Shown piece after piece: positions 9,644 to 20,505 of a stretch of DNA of 64,000 bases. The DNA is taken from positions 62,001 through 126,000 of the forward strand of contig JAKUHH010000184.1 in NCBI GenBank assembly GCA_022701365.1. Direction: 5' to 3'. The DNA comes from Mycocentrospora acerina (taxonomy: Eukaryota; Ascomycota; Dothideomycetes; Pleosporales). The translations under genes were made by a program, and so were the position numbers. The notes beneath the pieces are model-generated. The model saw only the letters and a list, made by a program, of their open reading frames with translations. It ran no database searches and had not been told where the DNA came from. How positions within the stretch are numbered: position 1 is the first letter of the stretch; every line of letters begins with the position of its first letter.

Positions 9644-12600
9644 TTATCTTTTTTGCGCGCGTGGACTACATTGGAGGGGTGCATTGCGGGAATTGTTTTT
9701 TTGATAAGTTGGTCTGCCCTTTAGGTACGATTATTTTATCGATATGATGAACTCATTTGCGACCTGAATGATATGCTAAGCTGGATAATTGATTAACTGC
9801 ATTGATACATACTTTGTGCCCAGATTGAATTATTAATCTTCAAAATTGCAGAATGAGAACACTGTCGCAGTAACTCCTGGTATATACATAACCTTTCTTG
9901 TGAATTAATAACCGGTAGGATTGGACAAAACTAGGATTAGTTTTTAAGATACTAGACGGCCTCTGATGGATGTTACAATGTTCTCAAGTCTTGTCTTATA
10001 TGACCAGCAGGGCCATACGCCATGCAGGAGACCAGCAACTCATTCAAACAATGTTCTCAGATGCATGGCCAACAACAATTAACGCCTCGCATTTCCCAGA
10101 GGCGACCTTCGAGCGCACGATGGCGATGGAACCACCTTCGCGAGCTCTCTTCAGCTGGGGCTGACACTTCTGAATTGCTTCTTTGCGGCTGTAAGACGAA
10201 CCAATGGTACGAACTTCGATAGGATAATTCACAACCACCTCTTAAATTACCTCCGACTGATTTAATATCCCTTTAGAAATGTTTCGCATCTCCTTCGCCA
10301 TAGTACGTTCTTCTCAGGGTCGCTTATCGCTTCCAATACCCCCATCGTCACAACTTCGACCTCAAATGCATTCGCTCTCCTGGATTGCTTGTCGAGAATT
10401 CGTTTCAACTCCGCGGGATCAACATGCATAACCATGGATACTGGAAAGGCGACCAGTTGGAGCTGATTTGTAAAGTCTTCCACAACCAGCTATCAACCAT
10501 ATTGCGCTCGATCTTTAGCACCCCACCAAGTTTTTGACCTACAACATTATACTTTAGATTATTTGGATATTCTCTGAAACAATTTACACTTCAAACCTCA
10601 ACTCCTACTAAAAACATACATATCAAGTCCTCGCCGTGACCCTGCAAAATTGATCTTGATTGCTTGTACCTACCACGTTCCCCTTTAAAACCGGTGTGTC
10701 TGTGCACGCTCTACAGTGATGTATTGATATGTTATTCCGCAGGCTTGTGTGTACCGAATCTATCGATTTTTGCCCCTGCACCGCCCTTTTTTTTACCCCT
10801 TACTATCGCAAGAACAGTTTGTTCGCCGTTTCAACCTCGATATACCTTCCACAGGCTCGATTTTGAGCTTGCCACTGCACTGTGATTTAGCTGCGATTTA
10901 AGGTTACAAATTCAAATCAAGCATCTGCCTACCTACTTTAGAGATGTCGTAGTCTGTGCTCATTCTTATATTATGCTTTGCAAATCCACACTCGCTGTAG
11001 TGCGACCCGCTAATAAACAGATGCACCCGCCAAAACATGCTCTGCTAGCTCATTCGTTGGCATACTAATAAACGGTTATGGGAATATGACTCAGACAGAG
11101 CAGCCTGGGCAGCTCCTAGGTAGTGTGCGCAATAAGCTTGAACAAAATATTCAATCCAGCCGCTCACTAGTTGAGTCATGTTTGTCGTAAAGCGATGGGA
11201 ATTTATACTGCAATCATCCTAGGAACACGACGCAATCGATTGGTACTCTAAAATTATGACCAATCAATGCTGCTTTGACGTCTGAGGATAGTGAGATCAT
11301 ATTTAATACTGCTATGTTCTTTCCTAAGAGTTCTGTCAATCTGGTTTCCATCTGAATGAAGATGAAGAAATTTGGCATAATCTTGTTCGGGAGTGCACTG
11401 TGAACTTTACTACATCGCCAATAAAGTCTTACTCGTACTGATCAGCTTGGTTTAGCTGCGGGTAGTTATCGTTTTTGACATTTTGGGTTATTGATTTCGT
11501 TATTGGTTCATGACGTCGGGTCTGCCCCAGAATTACACGGCAAAAATCGAGCTGGGTCATGACTAAAGACCAACGGCAGCAAATATGTAATAACTAATTG
11601 CATTACAGGCTGTTAAATCGTAGATCACTTTACCAATGCAATGGAATTGGCATGAGCTGATTCGTTGTCGTAAAAATTTGCCTCGTGTTGCTTGCTTGTC
11701 ATGTCGTCACGGGCTTCTTAAAAAAACCATTGCCAGGCTGTCTATATTGAGTGTAGACATTGTTGAGTTGAAATCGTTTGCAAACAAGCAAATGCTCAAT
11801 GCGGGTAATATCGCCGAGACGTTGGGCGTCATGTTGTCGTGCTGACGTGTGTGACCCTTCTTTTTTGCTATTTTCAGTGTGCGTTTCATCGTACGAACAT
11901 GTTGCTCTTTTTTTCAGAAATTGCTTTGTGTGTATTTTTTCGTCTCGTGTTACGGGCAGACGGTCCGTGAAGTCGGAAAAGACGCGACGCATCAAGGGTC
12001 TGTAGAGAACATGTCGTCATGTTGAGTGATTGCAAACTATGGGATTAGTAGTGTGAGTACAGGGATGGAAAAAAGTCCTGGATGAGAAGTCGATGGTTGC
12101 AAGCTGACGCCTCATAATAAGATTCGGACATCCAGGGGTCTGGACTACTTTATGCGTCCCTTAGTTGATTATTGAGTATCAGGAGACGGCACGGTTATTA
12201 GGGCTGAACATTGTAGTTTGAAAGCGCGAGACCTGATGCAGACCGGATAGGAGAATTCAATATTTACACAAGTGTCCAATCCAGTCAAAGGATGATATGC
12301 ACACTAACGATCGATGGTGGGGTCTTGTCACATTTAGTCACCTGTCTAGTTTCATCCCCTGAGCCGATCATCAACCTCACCTCTTCGTCGCAACCTCACC
12401 GGCGCTCATCAGTAGACTCTTCCTGTAATGAACTGGCCAGCCGTTCATCAGCAAGTCCAAAACGTGGCACTGGGCGCGTGGGAGTATCTGGAAATTGATC
12501 CCACGCGTTGGGCTTGATTTGGGTCATGACGCACAGTTTGGGCTTTGCGGAGCTTACGTCGTTGGAAATCATCGTGTCTTCGTGTCCGGCTGATGAGGTG

Positions 12601-13616
12601 GAACGTGTCCGAGCGTCCAGGCTCGGGGATCTTCAACTTCGGCATCTTCGATATTTCGATCCATTGGCATGGTAGCAACAAGATGCATACGGATTGCCCA
12701 GTCTTTCTCTATCACGTCGTATTTCGGGGTTGGACGGCCCTGGTGCTTTCATCTGTATAAGCGGTTGCAGCCCATGTTGAGTGCCTCCGTATAGAGGAGG
12801 AGGAGTTGATGGATCGGCCGATGACCCGATACATGGACCATTCTCCTTTTTCCCGCACCGCCTTCGGATCAGCCTTCTGCGTCGCAACAAATCAATGCGT
12901 CGCGCTTCGCGCATGTCTTCTGGACTGCAAGCCTTGCAGCTGACGGTGCCGTCCCCAGATGAAACGCGCCTCGCATTACCACGTTCGCCTGCAGCGCCCC
13001 CAGCTTGGAGTCTCTACTCCACACATCATCTCCACTTGCGTATAATTCCAGATGGAGCCTTTCGGCGGCTTCGCGTCCGATGGTGGTTGCTTGATTTTCT
13101 GGCGCGCAGTGGATTGGCCTACCCCTGACGGGGCGCCACAAATAGCCAGTGTGGGGCCAGCCTACCAGAAATAGGCCCACTCAACAACAACACTCGAGCC
13201 CTCGGCGTAAAGCCATACCCACATCGCTCAACTAATAGGCAATGCGACGGTTCGCCCTATGCCCAAAACGCGTCTCTACGGTTTACGCATCCGGTAATCA
13301 ACAGTTATGCTAACTTTGTGTAGCAAAGCCCAATGGAAAAGCAATTACCACAGGGCGTGTTCTTGCAGAAGCTCGTGAGTGCGGCTCCATGAACTGGTCA
13401 TTTATCTGCAGGTACCACCAAGTAAGCATTGGTGGAGCTCACTTCAGGGGCAGGATGGGAATCGTATAGATAGCTGGTCCGAAGCCTCCGTTCTTGGTAC
13501 CAATCCTACAGCAACTTCTTCAGTTTGTTTGTTACTTCGTAGAACTTCTTCTACAGACTCTCGTTTAATCTTTTTGCTCATATCGGGCTATCCACTCTTT
13601 AATCTAATTTTTCAAA
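9644..13616. other. Long gene-poor stretch
   Basis: Nearly 4 kb with no convincing gene. 9650-12290 is AT-rich with only short ORFs. The longest minus-strand ones (10262-10483 and 10044-10238) are adjacent but do not join by a clear intron. 12290-13180 is more GC-rich and could be a decayed gene. 13180-13616 is the likely promoter and 5' UTR of the repeat wall protein, ending in a pyrimidine-rich leader. Confidence 0.45.
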
Positions 13617-15764
13617 ATGCCTCCTTCTTCCCTCATTTTGGCCTTGTCGGCCCTGGCTCCTGCAGCTCTCGCGGCCGCCAACGGCGGATACGGTGACAGC
13701 AGCTACTCGAGCGTGAACTACGACAGTGGCTACGGCAGCAGCAAGCCCTCATCTTACCCTTCGGTCGACACTAAGACGATCAAGTACGAGGAGCCAAAAT
13801 ACACGGCCACCACTCCTGTCTACAACAACTACGACAACGGCTACAAGTCTTCTTCCACTTCTTGCACTGAGTCTGCCAAGACCAAGACCTACCCCAACGG
13901 TGGTGAGTACGATAACGGTTACGGCTACAAGTCTTCCTCCACTCCCTCCGTGAACACCAAGACCATTCCCTACGGAGGTGACAACGGTTACGGCTACGAT
14001 AACGGCTACAAGTCATCGTCCACTCCATCTGTCAGCACTAAGACTATCCCCTATGGAGGTGACAACGGCTACGGATACGACAATGGTTACAAGTCATCTT
14101 CCACTCCTTCCGTGAACACTAAGACTATCCCTTATGGAGGTGACAACGGCTACGGCTACGACAATGGCTACAAGTCATCGTCCACCCCTTCCGTGAACAC
14201 TAAGACTATCCCTTACGGATACGACAACGGCTACAAATCCTCCACTTCCTGCACCGATGAGTACCAGACCAAGACCAAGACCATCCCCTACGGAGGATAC
14301 GACAACGGTTACAAGTCGTCGTCCACTCCCTCGGTCAACATCAAGACAACTCAGTACGAGGAGCCCAAGTACCCCGCAACGACGCCCGTCTACGTGGAGT
14401 ACAAGACTGTTCCTTCTTACCCAGGAACGACCCAGCCTCCTGCCAAGAAGTACATCACCACGGTTTACCCAGTGACTTACACCGACATCTGCGAATACGG
14501 TTACACCACCAAGACCACTTCGTACACTACTACGTACTGCCCTGATGAGTACACCACTGTTCCTCCTCCTACGTACCAGACCACCGCCAAGGTTTGCAAC
14601 AAGGGCTGCGGTGACTACCCCATCACAGTTACTGTGACCATTCCGTACAAGAAGACCGATGTGCCTAGCACCTGGGCAACCGTTGGAACTCCCCTCATCC
14701 AATACCCATCTTCGGAGACTGCCAAGGTTGGAACCCCCTTGATCCAGTACCCATCTACGGTGACTGCCAAGGTTGGAACCCCATTGATCCAGTACCCATC
14801 CTCAGAGACCGCTAAGGTCGGAACTCCTTTGATCCAGTACCCATCTTCCAAGCCTGCTTGCAACGGATACGACTGCGTCGAGAACAAGAAGACCTTCGCC
14901 ACCGTCGGTACCCCACTCATTCAGTACCCATCCTCAGAGACTGCCAAGGTTGGAACTCCCTTGATTCAATACCCATCCTCCAAGCCTGCTTGCAACGGAT
15001 ACGATTGCGTCGAGAGCAAGAAGACCTTCGCCACCGTCGGTACTCCTCTCATTCAGTACCCATCCTCAGAGACTGCCAAGGTCGGAACTCCTTTGATTCA
15101 GTACCCATCCACAGCAACCGCCAAGGTTGGCACACCATTGATCCAGTACCCATCGTCGGAGACCGCCAAGGTCGGTACCCCACTCATCCAGTACCCATCC
15201 ACAGTGACTGCCAAGGTTGGAACCCCATTGATCCAGTACCCATCCTCAGCGACTGCTATGGTCGGTACACCATTGATTCAATACCCATCTTCTAAGCCTG
15301 CTTGCAACGGATACGACTGCGGTTCAGTTATCATCTCCACCACCAAGGTCTACAAGACCCGTGTTGTTACATTCACCAAGACCCCCGTGCCCGTGACTGT
15401 CTACAACACCGTCGGTACCCCATTGATCCAGTACCCATCCTCAGAGACTGCTAAGGTCGGAACTCCTTTGATCCAGTACCCATCTTCCAAGCCTGCCTGC
15501 AACGGATACGACTGCGTCGAGAGCAAGAAGACCTTCGCCACCGTCGGTACTCCTCTCATTCAATACCCCAAGAGCAGCGCGACTGGTGCTGTCGGCACAC
15601 CCCTCATCCAGTACCCCAAGACCAACGGCACCATTTCTTACGGAACTGGTGTTCCCCCCACCAAGACTGGTGGCTACAAGGTGCCCGAGTTCACCGGCGC
15701 TGCCAACGCTCTCTCTGCTGGAGGTGCCGTTGCCGTTGCTGCGCTCGCCGCTATGATGTTGTAG
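13617..15764 (+). CDS. Secreted tandem-repeat, probably GPI-anchored cell-wall protein
   Basis: 715 residues, single exon. Residues 1-20 form a signal peptide (MPPSSLILALSALAPAALAA). Module A (about 100-230) has about five copies of a 20-25 residue Gly/Tyr unit, STPSVNTKTIPYGGDNGYGY plus DNGYKSS. A middle Thr/Tyr/Pro zone with six Cys follows (about 270-340). Module B (about 355-690) has 16 copies of VGTPLIQYPS, usually in a 15-residue unit, four of them continuing into KPACNGYDC. The tail is a Gly/Ala-rich hydrophobic stretch ending AVAVAALAAMML after EFTGAANA, typical of a GPI-attachment signal. It probably sits in the wall or at the plasma membrane; role (structure, adhesion) is inferred. 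Synonymous variation among repeat copies suggests selection on the protein. Not a named family to my knowledge. Confidence 0.85.
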   Translation: MPPSSLILALSALAPAALAAANGGYGDSSYSSVNYDSGYGSSKPSSYPSVDTKTIKYEEPKYTATTPVYNNYDNGYKSSSTSCTESAKTKTYPNGGEYDNGYGYKSSSTPSVNTKTIPYGGDNGYGYDNGYKSSSTPSVSTKTIPYGGDNGYGYDNGYKSSSTPSVNTKTIPYGGDNGYGYDNGYKSSSTPSVNTKTIPYGYDNGYKSSTSCTDEYQTKTKTIPYGGYDNGYKSSSTPSVNIKTTQYEEPKYPATTPVYVEYKTVPSYPGTTQPPAKKYITTVYPVTYTDICEYGYTTKTTSYTTTYCPDEYTTVPPPTYQTTAKVCNKGCGDYPITVTVTIPYKKTDVPSTWATVGTPLIQYPSSETAKVGTPLIQYPSTVTAKVGTPLIQYPSSETAKVGTPLIQYPSSKPACNGYDCVENKKTFATVGTPLIQYPSSETAKVGTPLIQYPSSKPACNGYDCVESKKTFATVGTPLIQYPSSETAKVGTPLIQYPSTATAKVGTPLIQYPSSETAKVGTPLIQYPSTVTAKVGTPLIQYPSSATAMVGTPLIQYPSSKPACNGYDCGSVIISTTKVYKTRVVTFTKTPVPVTVYNTVGTPLIQYPSSETAKVGTPLIQYPSSKPACNGYDCVESKKTFATVGTPLIQYPKSSATGAVGTPLIQYPKTNGTISYGTGVPPTKTGGYKVPEFTGAANALSAGGAVAVAALAAMML
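14680..15640 (+). repeat. Minisatellite encoding 16 VGTPLIQYPS units
   Basis: In-frame 45-bp units, some expanded to 87 bp or more by insertion of the KPACNGYDC-VE-KKTFAT block. Copies differ mostly at third codon positions. Confidence 0.9.
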
Positions 15765-16098
15765 GTGTTTTGATGGAAACATGAAGAATGGAGGGTTTTG
15801 GGTGCACAACTGTTATGTTCCGTTTCTTTTCTAGTGTATATGTTCAATGTTTTTTTTGTGTAATCAGGACTATCCTTATCTCAACTGCATATCCTATACC
15901 TCAGTTGAGACTCTTGACTCTTTGAGACGTGATGTTCCAGGCTAGATGCTGGGTAGATTTAAATATTAACTACGTGAACACCACACTCCGTCCACTAAAT
16001 TGCTAGTAAGCACTTTTTAAATCCTATCAAGCCTTTGTTCTACGAACCTCAACCGTAATACAATTTGATAAAATCCACGTACTCACTTACCTTTCAAC
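15765..16098. other. Convergent intergenic region
   Basis: 3' flanks of the wall protein (+) and the oxidoreductase (-). A TTTTTTT stretch near 15852 is the only notable feature. Confidence 0.5.
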
Positions 16099-16812
16099 TC
16101 ACAATCTTCCACTCAGCACCTTCCTCCCCGTCTCCACCAATTCCGCATTCTCAACAACACTTTTATCAGATCCACCAACTATCAAATCCGCCACACAAGC
16201 CCCCAACTCCTCTCCCCTAATAATTAGTTCCTTCCCAAACAACCATCCTGCCGCGCAGTTCATATACGTATCCCCACCGAACAACACCCCCCCAGGTCTA
16301 ACAATAATCGCTTCCCAAATATCCTTCCTCGCATCCGCAAACTCCAGCGTCTTCGTTTGCAGCACGCCCTTCATGCGCCGCTGGCTGGGCAAAAAGTACA
16401 GCGTACTCGACTGATTGGGCTCGACAAATGCGCCGCCAAGAAGCACGAAGCGGAGCTTGCTCTCGGGTTGCTTCTGTACTAACCGCTTGGCAAGTTCTTC
16501 CTGGAAGGCGAGCGGATAGGCTAGGTTAACTGCTTCGTTGAGGTCGTAGGTGCCCATTGCCCAGATCAGGGCGTCGGCATCTTGTAGTGCGGTCCACGTT
16601 GCATCTGGTACGGTAGAGAGATTACCGAAGTCGGGGATGATGATGTTCTGGAGTTTGGGGTTGGTGTTGGCGGTGTCGTCGGTAGTGTTGCTAGTGGTTG
16701 GGAGTGCGCGCCGCGTTAAGGCGATGACTCGTGTGATTTCGTTGCTGCGTAGGACTTGCTGCATGATGGCGCCGCCGATGGCGCCGGTTGCGCCAACGAT
16801 GATGACCTTCAT
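16099..16812 (-). CDS. NAD(P)-binding Rossmann oxidoreductase (HTATIP2/NAD(P)H-binding type)
   Basis: 237 residues, single exon, starting MKVIIVGATGAIGGAIMQQV. The glycine motif GATGAIGG with preceding hydrophobic strand defines an atypical SDR or NmrA-like NAD(P)-binding fold. 'DADALIWAMGTYDLNEA' and 'LRFVLLGGAFVEPN' are the following strands, and 'EAIIVRPGGVLFGG' is the substrate-loop region seen in HTATIP2-like short proteins. No classical YxxxK is apparent, so it may be a nucleotide-binding regulator rather than a dehydrogenase. Cytosolic by absence of a targeting signal. Substrate unknown. Confidence 0.75.
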   Translation of the reverse strand: MKVIIVGATGAIGGAIMQQVLRSNEITRVIALTRRALPTTSNTTDDTANTNPKLQNIIIPDFGNLSTVPDATWTALQDADALIWAMGTYDLNEAVNLAYPLAFQEELAKRLVQKQPESKLRFVLLGGAFVEPNQSSTLYFLPSQRRMKGVLQTKTLEFADARKDIWEAIIVRPGGVLFGGDTYMNCAAGWLFGKELIIRGEELGACVADLIVGGSDKSVVENAELVETGRKVLSGRL

Positions 16813-17690
16813 TCTGGATTGCTGGAGATGGGAATAAATTTGTTTTATACTTGTTGAGTAAGAAGAGGCGATAATTGATACTTTTAGAAATTACCAGTAG
16901 TTGTTGTCGGTGTTGGCTGAGGTTCTGTCGTGATCTAACAATAAAATTCTATGAAGAGGGGCCTTAGAGAAGTATGCAGCTGCTGCCTGATAAACGCTTG
17001 GAGTTGTACGGTCGGACTAACTTTGACGTTCAAATTCAGTTGCGGCTGTAAGCACTGGTGCCCGTACGCACTGGTGGCCTTGTTGCGCCACCAAAGTACG
17101 CGGACGAAATCCTTCGAAACCTCGAATGGAGCTAGAAGATAACAGGGTGGACACCATGAAAGACTAGCACTTGAAATTCGGACTTGAAAAAGGATTTGCG
17201 AAAAATAATGAGCGAAATTCGTGAGACTGACTGACATTAGAATGTAAGCACGTACAGTCGGACTTCTCATCACTTAACACAATAAATATGTTGTCCACAA
17301 TCAACTTTCTAATGAATAAATACCCTAAGTCTGTCTCCTCAGTTCCTTCCTGTTGAAAATTTCTCTCAAACGATCGAGCCTAAACTTTGCAAGCTTTCCT
17401 TTGTAGCTTGTACTACGTTTGCGCCTCAAAGCGTCATAATATAGTTCTTGTTCTCTGTACAGAATCTGTAGCTCCTTGCACAGCAAATTTTTTTCTCAGT
17501 TGTCGTTCTAGCAGGCAGAGCGGGTATTAGGGTAAGATCGTGTGCAGAGGAGACAGGAGAGTGAGGGTAGTTTTTAAGATATTGCACAGAGATGTAGAAA
17601 GCTCAAGAAAGGTGAGCGCAGAAATTGTCCTGGTGGGGTGACGATGGGTGAGTTGGAGTTTTGATCTCCACATGGCTGAAGAGAAGGAAA
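16813..17690. other. Intergenic, promoter side of oxidoreductase
   Basis: AT-rich; only ORFs under 115 codons overlapping on both strands. Nothing supported. Confidence 0.4.
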
Positions 17691-17699
17691 TGTGTTTCT

Positions 17700-18090
17700 T
17701 TTCTTAACATTACTACCTTAATGACGGAGCACACCACGGCTGCATTTTCCTCTATGAGGTATCTCACCTACACCCTCGTCAGATGATATAGCCAATGCTT
17801 GTGCTGGTTGTTGCTGTAGCTCATTGATAGCGTTACGTATGTCAACGAGGTTAATATCTGGCATAACATACAGCTTGTTAGCCTCATACCGAAGGTGTTA
17901 TTGACTATTGAGAAGACGTTTAGCCAGTTTCAGATCTTTTGGGGTTAGATCAGATAGCTGTGAGAGTAAGCGGATATATTCTTCATCATCAAGCATATCA
18001 TCGTCGTCGAGCTGGAGGAGCTTGGTGAGGCTTTTACATACGTGATTGAGTCCTTTATTGAGTCTGAATTTCTGTACATAATGGTATTAT
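17700..18090 (-). pseudogene. Decayed coding relic, possibly from a transposon
   Basis: On the minus strand from about 18070 the frame reads KFRLNKGLNHVCKSLTKLLQ, an acidic run LDDDDMLDDEEYIRLLSQLS, then KDLKLAKRLLNSQ, a single TAA, and continues in the same frame as HLRYEANKLYVMPDINLVDI and INELQQQPAQALA to about 17770. A possible 3' splice site (TGTACAG) precedes the first residues. One in-frame stop in otherwise coherent amphipathic sequence suggests a recently broken gene. I do not recognise the family. Confidence 0.4.
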
Positions 18091-18099
18091 TTCATATTA

Positions 18100-19173
18100 G
18101 TTGTAGCTAGGTTTATTTTTGGTTATGCAGTATGGATATCCTTGTGTGCGATGGATGCCAAGAATACACTCCGATGAGGCCTGACGGAGGTTGCTCCTAA
18201 GTACCGAGTACCACCGCAGGCTATCCCAGGTCACTATGGAAACTTTATACTCTCTTTCCTTATCCGCTACAATCCGGATTACTGAAAGACCATTATGTAG
18301 ACTACTGTAGAATTATTGCTGAGAAGGCAGCGATTCGTCTTTCTAATACTTATATTCTACGTGTATACTATGCAGAGACTCTACTTGCTTAGTGATGTGA
18401 AGTAAGAAGGTTTCTAACACTGGAGATGGGGCTAGAAGATGTTGCTGATCGAAGGCGACCGGTACCGAAGGTGTGTTAGTATAGACTAGATGGAGTAATT
18501 GATACCGCCTACGAACAGGGCTTTTATTTAGTAGTCTTTTTGTACAGTTAAAGAAAGATACACAAAGCCCGGTTTTCATGTCCATGGCTGAGAAATACAA
18601 CGTTGGTGATCAGACAAGGAGACAATGCGATCAAAAGACGAATAAGCATGGAAAATCTATTGGAAGGTCTGACTTCATTTCACAGAACATGCAAAATCAG
18701 GCGAATATGCCAGTACAAAATGTCTCGATTAGTACAAGAAGAATGAGCGGAATATAAGAGAACATCTATCAACATTGAATTACTCGGAAGGAACGCGCGG
18801 TTGGTAACAATTGATACATTTTTCTATGTAAATAAGACAGTTTTCCTAGAGGCTACAGAAAAGTGAGCATTTTACTATTGGTGATAATGTATCGTGATGG
18901 TGTAGCAGGTTGTAAATGATGTTCATGTGCATGGCAGGCTGATGACGTCAGGGTGCTCTCATTCAAAGTTCTAGCTCGAACCTTTAAACACGAACGTCAA
19001 TCTCGTCATTCATTAATAGCTTAATTACGCTACTCAATTGCGTTTTGGTATAAATCTCCTCTCTCCTCAGATCCCAAGTTATCATACACAACCCTCGACA
19101 ACTCATCAGACTATCGAATAGAGCTTGTACGCGCATACAAACTGCCTCCAACGAACACACGCGCATACACAAC
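18100..19173. other. Intergenic, AT-rich
   Basis: Contains scattered short ORFs and, from about 19000, the leader of the next plus-strand gene. No supported gene. Confidence 0.4.
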
Positions 19174-19572
19174 ATGGCCATCATGCGTCTCCAAACCCTC
19201 CGCTGCATTCGCCGCACGCCCATCACCTCGACACGGTTCCTCAGCACTACACGTGTGACTTTCGCTGCAAAGGACAGTCAAGATAAAGACTCGATCAAAC
19301 GCGAATCGACCGAGTACTCAAAGTCTGGGTCAGACGAGGAAGTAGCTCACTCTGACGCGGCCTTCAACCCTAACAAGACGAGCCCCGAGTCTGCAGAGGC
19401 AACGGCTGAGAAAGAGCAGGGAGGAAAGGATAACTCGTTGAACGTCAGTCCGGGAAACCCCGAAGTAAGCAAGCCAATTGATCCTGAGGCTGGAGGCAAC
19501 GGAGGGAGCCCAAGGAACAAGACGAGCGGCGCAGGGGGGGCACAGAAAAATGGTGGAAATCAGAGTGGTTGA
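19174..19572 (+). CDS. Small hydrophilic mitochondrion-targeted protein (A)
   Basis: 132 residues, single exon. The N terminus MAIMRLQTLRCIRRTPITST plus RFLSTTR is basic, hydroxylated and free of acids, ending in the RxFSTTR-like cleavage region typical of fungal matrix proteins. The mature part is Lys/Asp/Ser/Gly-rich and lacks hydrophobic core segments, with KDSQDKDSIKRESTEYSKSG, SDAAFNPNKTSPES and NVSPGNPEVSKP. These blocks look like a conserved, uncharacterised ascomycete family, disordered and LEA-like. Role unknown; stress protection of the matrix is only a guess. A protein of the same style follows 630 bp downstream on the same strand. Confidence 0.7.
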   Translation: MAIMRLQTLRCIRRTPITSTRFLSTTRVTFAAKDSQDKDSIKRESTEYSKSGSDEEVAHSDAAFNPNKTSPESAEATAEKEQGGKDNSLNVSPGNPEVSKPIDPEAGGNGGSPRNKTSGAGGAQKNGGNQSG

Positions 19573-20199
19573 GATAGAGCACGATGACATGTACTTCATT
19601 TGAACGACAGGGCTGCTCGAGGAAGGCGGTACCGCAATGAGGCGTTTGTGGAACACCAAAAAACGGAAAATAACAATGTTCGATTGGAGGATTTTAAGGC
19701 CGCCCTATCCTGGACCTGCGTTGTGTGCTATCTAAGAGAACTACTACGCTATTCAATCTTGCAGTGTTCACGCATCTCTTAACCCTTTGCTTTAGTTCTT
19801 ACTGTTACTGACTGATCATGAGCGAATTTTGTGGTCTCGTACATGTTCCATGCCCTTGCTGACTTTGCTGTGGCTGTTCCTGGCATACAGATACGCTTGT
19901 ATGTTCCTGACAGCAAGCCAAAGCTCACGCCTTACCGCGAAGAGATTAGAGTAGGCTGTAATACGAGAAGATCTCCAAATCCGTGTGCCGTGATGTCGTT
20001 GTGGGCTGTTGTTGTGGGGAACTGTCAACGGTTGCGCCATCAAAATGACATCATAGTCCTTTCCCACTCTTGCGACTTGCTCGCCAGACATATGAAGCCT
20101 CGATTCCGACACTTCACTTGGTCTTCTCGAGCCTCTTTTCCATCAAACGCCAACACAACCTCTTGCTGATCCCGCCGAAGCACGCCACCAATCACAACC
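19573..20199. other. Intergenic between two small mitochondrial-protein genes
   Basis: 3' flank of gene A and promoter of gene B. Overlapping ORFs on both strands have no domain signal. Confidence 0.45.
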
Positions 20200-20505
20200 A
20201 TGACGCGCCTCCTCCGCACACCGCTCTTCCGCGTTGCCCAGCCTACATTCGCACGCCGCACACTCTCCACAACGCGGGCATTACGAATCAAAGAAGACGG
20301 CAACCGTTCGGCCGAGGAGCTTGAAAAAGCAAAGCAAGACCAATTACAGGAGCAGAGGGAGGGCAAGGGCCGCTGGAAGGAGGAGCTGGCCAGCAGCGGG
20401 GAGAGCAACATTGCGGCAGACAAGCAGAAGGTAGAGGACCACGACAGTCACATCAAGGAACTGCAAAAGGAAGGCAAGGAGAAGGGCGAAAAGGGGCAGT
20501 TGTAA
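20200..20505 (+). CDS. Small hydrophilic mitochondrion-targeted protein (B)
   Basis: 101 residues, single exon: MTRLLRTPLFRVAQPTFARR followed by TLSTTRALRIKEDGNRSAEE. The first 30 residues are a clear mitochondrial presequence (Arg/Leu/Thr, no acids, ARRTLSTTRA cleavage zone). The rest is a charged helix-forming stretch of Lys/Glu/Gln with KQDQLQEQREGKGRWKEELA, SSGESNIAADKQKVEDHDSH and KELQKEGKEKG. Resembles a widespread but unnamed fungal family of soluble mitochondrial helical proteins. No catalytic residues evident. Placement next to protein A suggests but does not prove shared function. Confidence 0.7.
   Translation: MTRLLRTPLFRVAQPTFARRTLSTTRALRIKEDGNRSAEELEKAKQDQLQEQREGKGRWKEELASSGESNIAADKQKVEDHDSHIKELQKEGKEKGEKGQL

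Noticed and set aside
10044..10483. Two adjacent minus ORFs of 64 and 73 codons
   Set aside because: They are in different frames with no credible intron between; neither shows a family motif.
14858..15295. 145-codon ORF in another frame of the repeat wall gene
   Set aside because: Repeat DNA is open in several frames; only the long frame has signal and GPI ends.
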